Assembly (NCBI GenBank): GCA_000611775.1
Contig: KK106981.1
Location: forward strand, 8,050,023-8,114,022
Origin: Umbilicaria muhlenbergii
Taxonomy: Eukaryota; Ascomycota; Lecanoromycetes; Umbilicariales; Umbilicariaceae
Direction of reading: 5' to 3'
DNA length: 64,000 bases
Shown here piece after piece: positions 55,297-64,000 of this stretch. The notes under the pieces were generated by a model that was given only the letters and a program-made list of their open reading frames with translations, had not been told where the DNA came from and did no database searches. Each line of letters begins with the position of its first letter. Position 1 is the stretch's first letter. Both the position numbers and the translations under genes were made by a program.

Positions 55297-58200
55297 ATGG
55301 ACGAGTATCCGGATCACCTAGCACTTAACAGCCCACCTCTCTCAAGGCGACTATCACTCCACGAACGGGTTTTTCTACGAGATCTCCTTAATGATGTGAT
55401 CAAGATGTCTTTGCAAACAGCTGACGCGCTGAATCGGACCTTTCAAGAGCTTAAGTCTAAGAACGAAGAGACCAGAGTGCGAGCGTCACATGAGCTATAC
55501 TCGCATGTCGCCCTTGCTGCTCGTGGTGAGTGAGCTCGTACCCACCAACACTGCGCCTTCACTGATGATGGGACAGAGCTTCCACCGGACAAGTTTCAAG
55601 AGTACTACAACTCTGTCAACCATAGGATAGCACAGCTCATCGTTCAGAGCAATGACACATACGAGAAAATCGGCGGGGTCTTAGCCATCGAGCAACTTAT
55701 TAGCTTCGATGGCGACGACGCAGCTCAAAAGACCACACGCTTCTCCGGCTATCTTCGTGCAGCGCTACGAAGCAACGATAACACTGTCCTCGTGTTTGCA
55801 GCTCGGGCACTTGGCAAACTCGCCGTACCTGGAGGTGCCCTTACCGCCGAGCTGGTTGAGAGTGAGGTGAAATCAGCGCTCGAATGGCTACAGTCCGACA
55901 GGCAAGAGTCACGACGGTTTGCCGCAGTTCTCAGCATTCGCGAGCTTGCCAAGAACTCTCCCACTTTACTCTATGCATTCGTACCTCAGATTCTCGATTG
56001 TATTTGGGTAGCACTTCGAGATCCTAAAGTTCTCATCCGTGAGACTGCAGCCGAGGCGGTAAGCGCATGCTTCGAAATCATCTCCGCACGTGACTCTACA
56101 CTTAGGCAACAATGGTTCTCCCGGATGTATGAAGAAGCATTGCAAGGCTTGAAAGTCAACAACACCGAGAACATCCATGGCTCTCTCCTCGCCATCAAAG
56201 AGCTATTGCAAAAGGGCGGTATGTTCATGCATGAGCATTACAGGGAAGCTTGCGAAGTTGCTCTCCGTCTCAAAGATCACCGAGAAGCCAAGATCCGGTC
56301 GCAAATTGTTATCATCGTCCCCATCCTAGCCGGCTATGCACCCACGGACTTCCAACAGACATACCTCCATAAATTTATGGTGTATTTACAGAGCCAGCTG
56401 AAGAAAGACAAAGAGCGCGATGCTGCCTTTGTTGCTATTGGTAAGATAGCGAATGCTGTCAACAGCGGCATCGGTGCATACCTGGACAGCATCCTCGTCT
56501 ATGTCCGCGAGGGCCTCAGCGTCAAAGCGTGAGTGTCTTCTTTCCGCTCTTCCATATCGCTTGCTAACCGTGTTTTAGACGGAACCGTGCCGGTACGAAT
56601 GAAGCTCCTGTCTTTGAATGTATCAGCATGTTATCCATAGCAGTCGGACAAACACTCAGCAAGTATATGGAAGCCCTACTTGACCCTATGTTCGCGTGTG
56701 GTTTGAGCGAATCTCTCACACAAGCGCTTACGGATATGGCCCATTACATTCCGCCAATCAAGCCAATGATCCAAGAAAAGCTTTTGGACTTGCTGGCTTT
56801 GGTGCTATCTGGTCGTCCATACAAGCCACTGGGCTGTCCTGAGAACAAGTTACCTCCGATTCCAGCTTTTGCAAAGGACTTCCATCTGCAACCCACCTCC
56901 GCGGAACATAAAGAGTCGGAAACTGCCTTGGCTTTGTACACTCTCGGCAGCTTCGACTTCTCTGGTAAGCAATCTCTTGGATTACATTAACGTCATCATG
57001 ACTTCGCATCAATAAGTCGATGATTGTGTTATACACTGCTAATTATCCTTTGGTAGGACACGTTCTCAACGAATTCGTACGCGATGTAGCCATACAATTT
57101 GTTAACAGTGACAGTCCCGAGATAAGAAAGGCGTCCGCTCTTACATGTTGCCAATTGTACATGCAAGATCCCATCGTGCACCAGACTAGCAAGCATGCTA
57201 TCAAAGTCGTTGGCGAGGTCATCAAGAGACTTCTCACTGTGGGAGTGGCAGATCCTAACCCCGAGATTCGTCACACGGTTCTCCAGTCTCTCGATACCAA
57301 GTTCGATCGTCATCTTGCAGAGCCGTCGAATATTCGGTTACTCTTTCTCGCGTTCAATGATGGTGAATTCGAAGTGCGAGAGGCAGCAATCGAGATCATT
57401 GGCCGCCTCACGGGTGTTAATCCTGCCTACGTCTTTCCACCTTTGCGGAAGATACTGGTCGATATGATGGCAGGCATCAAGAGCTCTAAGGATGAGAAGC
57501 ACGAAGAAGAGAGTGCCAAACTTATCAGCCTGTATGTTGCCAATGCTCCACAGCTTGTTGTGCCATACGTGGATCCGCTAGTGAAAATTCTCCTTCCGAA
57601 AGCAACAGATTTGAACGCCTTGGTAGCATCCACTACAATCAAGGCTATAGGCGAGCTTGCAACACTTGGAGGTCCGAAGTTACTTCCCTTCATTCCTAAA
57701 CTAATGCCCATCGTCATCGATGCTTTGCAGGATCTCAGCTCTCAGAGTAAGAGAGACGCCGCGCTACGGACTCTGGGACAAATTGCGAGCAACTCGGGAT
57801 ATGTCATTCAGCCATACCTGGATCACCCGCATTTACTGGATCTTCTGGTAAACATCATAAAGACGGAGCAGCATGGATCCCTTAGGAAAGAGACCATAAA
57901 ACTATTGGGCATTCTCGGTGCACTGGACCCGTACAGGCACCAGCAAATCATTGAACTGTCTCCGGAAACGCGCATCAAGAACGAGGTCCAATCAGTCTCT
58001 GATGTCGCTCTGATCATGCAGGGACTTACGCCATCGAACGAAGAGTACTACCCTACTGTCGTCATGAATACCCTCATGCAGACCATGCTTAGAGATAGCT
58101 CTTTGTCCCAGTACCATTCTGCGGTTATCGACGCGATTGTGACAGTCTTCAAAACCCTTGGCTTGAAGTGCGTACCTTTCCTAGGCCAGATTATACCAAG

Positions 58201-61200
58201 TTTTGTGACGGTCATCCGTACCGCCCCCCTTACTCGGCTCGACTCGTACTTTAATCAGCTGGCCATTCTGGTGACAATCGTACGGCAGCATATTCGACCC
58301 TACGTAAAGCAGCTCCTTGAACTAGTGGAGGACTTTTGGGACCAGACTCCACAGATTCAGGCTACTGTGCTATCACTTGTGGAAGCCTTGTCCAGGTCAT
58401 TGGAAGGAGAGTTCAAGAAGTACATTGCCGGAATCCTTCCATTGATGCTGAAGGTGCTCGACAAGGATACCTCACCCAGACGCACGGCTTCCGAGAAAGT
58501 ACTGCATACCATCCTCGTTCTAGGAATGGGTGGAGAGGGTCATATGTATCTCATAATCCCTGCTCTCATCAGAACGTTCAAGAGGCAGCTCAATCCACCA
58601 TATACTCGCAAATCGGCCATTGACACGATTGGAAAGATTTCCCGACACGTCAACATCTCCGATTATGCATCGAACATCATCCATAATCTGACAGATGTAC
58701 TCGCACAGAAAGATCAGGGGCCCAGGCAGGCGGCGCTTGACTGCATATGTGCGCTCATATTCCAGATGGGAGATGATTACAAACCGTATATCACAACCGT
58801 CAAGAAGGTCCTTGTCGCAAATCACATACCGCACCACAACTATGACGTGCTTGTATCGAAGCTACAGAAGGGTGAGCCTCTACCCCAAGATCTCAGCCCG
58901 GACGACCATTACGGTGGTTTCTTGGAAGATACAACATTTGCGGACATAGGACAGAAAAAGCTTCCCGTCAACCAAGAGCATCTGAAGAATGCGTGGGAAG
59001 CATCTCAAAAGTCTACTCGCGAGGATTGGCAGGAGTGGATGAGACGCTTCAGTGTAGAGCTCCTCAAAGAATCCCCATCCCACGCACTTCGGGCATGTGC
59101 TGGTCTCGCAGGGGTATATCAACCGTTGGCGAAAGACCTTTTTAACGCGGCATTCGTGTCTTGCTGGACCGAACTCTATGATCAATATCAAGAAGAGTTG
59201 GTCAGGTCTCTGGAAATGGCACTGACTTCAACGCTTATCCCTCCCGAGATCCTTCAGGTTCTTTTGAATCTAGCTGAGTTCATGGAACACGATGACAAGG
59301 CGCTGCCAATCGACATCCGCACTTTGGGCATGTACGCAGGGAAGTGTCACGCGTTTGCAAAGGCTTTGCACTACAAGGAATTGGAGTTCGAGGAAGAGAA
59401 GAACCCCAGCACCGTTGAGGCTCTGATCAGCATCAACAACCTACTGCAGCAGTCCGATGCCGCGGTCGGCATTCTTCGCAACGCCCAAAAGTATCGCGAC
59501 TTTGAGTTGAAGGAGACATGGTTTGAAAAACTCCAGCGCTGGGATGAAGCTCTACAGGCGTATCAGCGACGTGAAAAGGAAGAGCCAAATAGTTTTGAGA
59601 TAACGATTGGCAAAATGCGCTGTCTTCACGCATTGGGTGAGTGGGACCTCCTCTCGAACTTAGCTGAGGAGAAATGGAATCTCGCTGTCCTCGAGGACAA
59701 GCGACACATCGCTCCGTTGGCCGCTGCAGCAGCCTGGGGTCTTGGTCAGTGGGAGCTGATGGACAATTACCTCGATGTCATGAAATCACAGTCGCCCGAC
59801 AGATCGTTCTTCGGTGCGATCCTTGCACTGCACCGGAACCAATTTGAAGATGCTTCCGGCTACATTGAAAAGGCTCGTGAGGGACTCGATACTGAATTGA
59901 GCGCCTTGCTAGGAGAATCTTACAACCGAGCCTACAGTGTAGTAGTACGTGTTCAAATGCTTGCCGAGCTGGAAGAGATCATCACCTACAAGAAGAGCGC
60001 GGGCAGTGGACAGAAGCAGGCCACTATGCGAGCGACCTGGACTCGCCGTTTGAAAGGCTGTCAAAGCAATGTCGAAGTCTGGCAGCGGATGCTCAAAGTT
60101 CGAGCTCTTGTTATCTCACCCAAGGAGAACATTGACATGTGGATCAAGTTTGCCAATCTTTGCAGAAAATCTGGTCGCATTGGTCTCGCTGAGAAGTCGT
60201 TGAATGCTCTACAGATCGATGGCAATGGCCCTGTACCCAACTCTCTGTATGGGGCTTCCGGAGTGCCTGAAGTCATGTACGCGCAGCTGAAGTACCAATG
60301 GGCTGTTGGCCAACATCAGAGCGCTTTGCAACATCTTCGGGAATTCACCACTGGTCTTTCAGAACAGCTTGTGCAACACAATGATTATATGGTCGCAGTG
60401 CGAAATGCGGGTACCGGAGTGGCTCCAATGCCACCGGAAATGGCGAACATTATGGAGCAGCGGATGAACGGCACCGCATCGACACCAATCATTAAGAATA
60501 CTGCGGATTGCATGAAACTCTTGGCTAAGTGCTACCTAAAGCAGGGCGAATGGTTGACCATGCAGAAACGCGGAGATTGGAAGTCTGATCACGTTCATGA
60601 TATCCTCGCCTCGTATGCAGCGGCAACGCAGTACAATAAAGATTGGTACAAAGCATGGCACGCATGGGCTCTGGCCAACTTCGAGGTTGTCACCGCGATC
60701 ACCTCACAAGCTGATCGTGAGACTACCGTATTACCGCAGCAAATCATTGCCGACCACGTGGTTCCTGCGGTACAAGGCTTCTTCAAGTCCATCGCGCTCT
60801 CATCGGCGAGCTCTTTGCAGGATACACTTCGTCTTCTTACACTGTGGTTCGCCCATGGAGGAGATCACGAAGTCAATGCTGCAGTCACCGAGGGCTTTGC
60901 TACTGTCAGCGTTGACACATGGCTCGAAGTCATTCCACAGCTTATTGCACGTATCAATCAACCAAATACACGGGTCAGAGGGTCAATTCACCGACTCCTG
61001 GCTGAAGTTGGAAAAGCACATCCGCAGGCTCTTGTATATCCATTGACTGTAGCGATGAAGTCCAATGTCACCCGTCGTTCACACTCTGCGGGTCAAATCA
61101 TGGACAGTATGAGGCAGCATAGTCCCGATTTGGTTGAGCAAGCGGATATTGTCAGTTCGGAGCTTATTCGCGTCGCGGTATTGTGGCATGAACTCTGGCA

Positions 61201-62884
61201 CGAAGGCCTAGAAGAAGCGTCGAGATTGTACGAAGATTTTCTTGCTTAGTTATTCTACCCCGGCCCTCATCCACATACTGACGGTGAGACAACAGATACT
61301 TTGGCGATCACAACATCGATGGCATGTTTGCGACACTGCATCCACTGCACGAGCTTCTGGACAAAGTAAGAACCTTGAGCTCTCGCTGGACTAACATTAT
61401 GCTGACTGTACCAGGGCGCCGAAACTCTTCGCGAGATATCTTTCGTTCAGGCTTTCGGTCGGGACCTTCAGGAAGCTCGCCAATGGTGCAGAACGTACAA
61501 ACGCACTGGGGAGATTGGCGATCTAAATCAAGCCTGGGATCTATACTATTCAGTGTTTCGTAGGATTGCAAGACAGCTACCACAGCTCATGACCCTGGAT
61601 CTTACATACGTTTCACCAAAGCTAAAGGAAGCTCGCGACCTAGCCTTGGCTGTTCCTGGAACGTATCAGAGCGGCAAGCCGATCATCCGGATCCTCAGCT
61701 TCGACTCTGTCTTCACGGTCATTCCCTCTAAGCAGCGTCCGCGGAAGATGACCTTGAGAGGAAGCGACGGAATAGCGTATACCTACTGTCTTAAGGGCCA
61801 CGAAGATATTCGCCAAGACGAGCGTGTGATGCAGCTGTTTGGGCTTGTAAACACGTTGCTCAATAATGATAGCGAAAGCTTCAAGCGCCACTTGAACATC
61901 CAGCAGTTCCCGGCTATTCCATTGTCGCAGAATTCCGGTCTTCTGGGATGGGTTCCGAATAGCGACACGTTGCACAATTTGATCAAGGACTACCGTGAGA
62001 ATCGTAGGATCTTGCTAAACATCGAGCATAGAATCATGCTACAGATGGCTCCTGACTATGACAACCTCACACTCATGCAGAAGGTTGAGGTCTTCAGTTA
62101 CGCCATGGACAACACTACCGGCAAAGATCTCTACCGCGTTCTTTGGCTCAAGAGCAGGAGCTCCGAGTCCTGGCTTGAGCGTCGCACCAACTATACCCGC
62201 TCCCTTGCTGTTATGTCGATGGTGGGCTACATCCTCGGTCTCGGTGATCGTCATCCCTCCAATCTTATGCTTGATCGTATCACAGGCAAGGTCATTCATA
62301 TCGATTTTGGCGACTGCTTTGAGGTGGCCATGCATCGCGAGAAGTATCCGGAGAGGGTTCCTTTCCGCCTCACTCGCATGTTGACATTTGCAATGGAGGT
62401 CAGCAACATTGACGGTAGCTACAAAATATCGTGCGAGGCTGTCATGAGGGTTATCCGCGACAACAAGGAATCTCTGATGGCTGTTTTAGAAGCCTTCATT
62501 CACGATCCTTTGCTCAACTGGCGTCTAGGAAATCGTGAGTCTCCGCCTGAGCCGTCTTTCCCCTCCGAGCGTCGCCAATCCATAATCGGCGAGCTTGACG
62601 CCGCTCAGCTTCAGCGTGGAGGTGGCTCTTTCCGCGGCAACACCCGGAAGACGTCGGCGCTGGAAGCTGGTGTGTTGGACCCGGCCACCGGCAATGAGAA
62701 CCGCGAGGTACAGAATGCAAGAGCGGTGCAGGTCTTGGCGAGAGTGCATCAGAAATTGACGGGTAGGGACTTCAAACCTGAGGAGGAGTTGAATGTGGAG
62801 AGACAGGTAGCGAAACTGATCGGGCAGGCAACGAGTGTGGAGAATCTGTGTCAGCACTATATCGGCTGGTGTAGCTTCTGGTAG
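55297..62884 (+). CDS. TOR: TOR serine/threonine kinase (PIKK)
   Basis: Exons 55297-55525, 55577-56528, 56579-56964, 57057-61227, 61296-61365 and 61415-62884 give 2425 aa. The start at 55297 has an ideal context (GCCGCCATGG); an in-frame ATG at 55195 would add 34 residues. N-terminal two thirds are HEAT repeats, then the FAT domain (about 1280-1800), the FRB domain ([20 protein letters not shown], about 1887-1985), the kinase with [12 protein letters not shown] and HIDFGDCFE (about 2209-2238), and the FATC end HYIGWCSFW. The FRB tip SRLYF is completed by splicing of intron 61228-61295, whose donor is GTACGA. TOR is the core of TORC1 and TORC2 and couples nutrients to growth. The single-copy full-length gene looks intact. 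Confidence 0.97.
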
Positions 62885-63507
62885 GAAGGCAGCTTGAAGG
62901 ATGGAGGACAAATTGAGAGATGAAGGGCAAATTGCTGATATCACGATTCTACTTATTTCTGTCGGCATGCGAGAATCAGCATTTCGATCAATGGAGGGTC
63001 TTACATGACGGTAGATCACTGGCGTTCTGGCTGCAAAGGGTGGACACTCTGGTTGGCTATGATACCCATTTCATACCAGGCTCACACACGGAGGCAATGG
63101 CAGGCGATCTGGCGATGATTCTGCAATTTCTATGCCATGGTTCCCAGTTGGGGACGAATTCACATTCTCGAGGTCAGCTTAGGTAGTTTCTACTTTATGA
63201 ACACAAGGGCACTCCAATAGCATAATGCTCCACGCTAGATGTTCTATTGAGTCCGCCAAAATCGGCGTTCTCCACGACAGCTTCAAGGTTAATTATCTAC
63301 TGCGTTGCCAAGCCCCGTTGCGCGTCCATATGGGGTACCAGCGTATTGTACAGACCTTGGGTGTCCTCGGGAGCCGCAAGGCTTCTCTGAGCGAGGCAGG
63401 AGGCGTTGCCTAAATAGTACTGCAGCTTGACTTCTTCTGGCAATTTCCACGACTCAAGAGCATACATGCTCATTTATGTAGATTCGTGGAACCATTCTAC
63501 CCGCTCT
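62885..63507. other. Convergent intergenic region
   Basis: About 620 bp between the TOR stop and the stop of the last gene, with both 3' UTRs. No gene or repeat recognised. Confidence 0.4.
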
Positions 63508-64000
63508 TTACTCCTTACATAAATCCTCCAGCAGCTCCAGCATCCTCCTCTGCAACTTCTCCAACTCCCTTTCCTCGATCTTGTTCTCATTCGACTTCCT
63601 ATCAGCACCACCAACTACCGTTTCATCAGCACGGACTACCATATCCGGCTTCATACCAAAGAAAGGCACGCCCAGGGCTTTCAATTCTGACACTGTTGCT
63701 CGGACCATTGTGGTGCAGGCGGCGTGGACTTTGCGATCGTAACGGTGGAGTTCGGCTTGGTCTTCTTCGGGGGTCTGGGGGTGATGGTACGGATTGTTAA
63801 TATTGCTGCTCGAGGTAATGGTAGGACGTTAGATGGTGAAATGTGGGGAGGCTTACAGGATCTCCCCTCGTGGTGTCGACTTTGCCACCTACAGCTTTCC
63901 TACATGCTTCGTGAGCCCAGTTCGTAGGGCCCCAAGGCCCCGGTTGTTGGTAGGCCTTGGGTTTTACTTACAATACATCATCTAAGGCTTTTCTCCCCTC
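63508..64000 (-). CDS. DUF2458-like coiled-coil protein, 5' partial
   Basis: Three exons are visible: beyond 64000 to 63972, 63899-63857 and 63774-63508. The spliced frame reads GRKALDDVLKAVGGKVDTTR, then TPEEDQAELHRYDRKVHAAC, ATVSELKALGVPFFGMKPD and ends in a charged helix (ELEKLQRRMLELLEDLCKE). The ...LDDVLKAVGGK... and ELKALGVPFF stretches resemble the fungal DUF2458 family as I remember it; these proteins are mostly helical and uncharacterised. The N-terminal part lies outside the window. Convergent with TOR. Confidence 0.6.

Noticed and set aside
1-64000. CRISPR arrays, rRNA or tRNA genes
   Set aside because: No regularly spaced direct repeats and no cloverleaf with intact A and B boxes was seen; absence is by eye only.

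Overview
This window is nuclear DNA of a filamentous ascomycete (Pezizomycotina, most likely a dothideomycete). Coding regions are split by many short introns (about 43-100 bp) with GT..AG ends and CTAAC-like branch points. The gene set is typical of that group: a NACHT NLR-like gene, TOR, AP-2 alpha, an MscS channel with an EF hand, a DUF7871 cysteine-rich protein and secreted Cys/Ser/Thr-rich proteins. All gene models below were assembled by hand from splice signals and reading phase; exon joins are in the evidence fields.

Left part (1-10.6 kb): an NLR-like STAND gene runs off the left edge on the minus strand. It has an N-terminal helical domain, a NACHT ATPase and two C-terminal zinc fingers. 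It is divergent from a Rad5/HLTF-like SNF2 translocase. After a 1.3 kb gap comes a tandem pair of decayed paralogues of an unrecognised family.

Middle (10.9-26.5 kb): conserved housekeeping genes (AP-2 alpha subunit, YggS/PROSC-type PLP protein, O-methyltransferase, MscS-like channel) alternate with a metallothionein-like DUF7871 gene and three small orphan genes, two of them clearly related.

Accessory stretch (27-48.3 kb): a Cys-rich transmembrane surface protein, a PA-TM-RING type E3 ligase, two tandem paralogous secreted proteins sharing promoter, signal peptide and 3' repeat, a 227-bp TA-flanked MITE, a polytopic membrane protein, a small Cys-containing protein and two adjacent paralogous C2H2 multi-finger genes. 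Intergenic gaps reach 2 kb and hold degenerate repeats.

Right part (49-64 kb): an NADPH-dependent aldehyde/ketone reductase with one non-canonical intron end, a DUF1989 gene divergent from an amino-acid permease (a plausible amine/amino-acid utilisation pair), the full TOR kinase gene, and a DUF2458-like gene running off the right edge. An 11-bp minisatellite occurs downstream of two unrelated membrane-protein genes 12 kb apart. No rRNA, tRNA, CRISPR array, or LTR/viral element was recognised.
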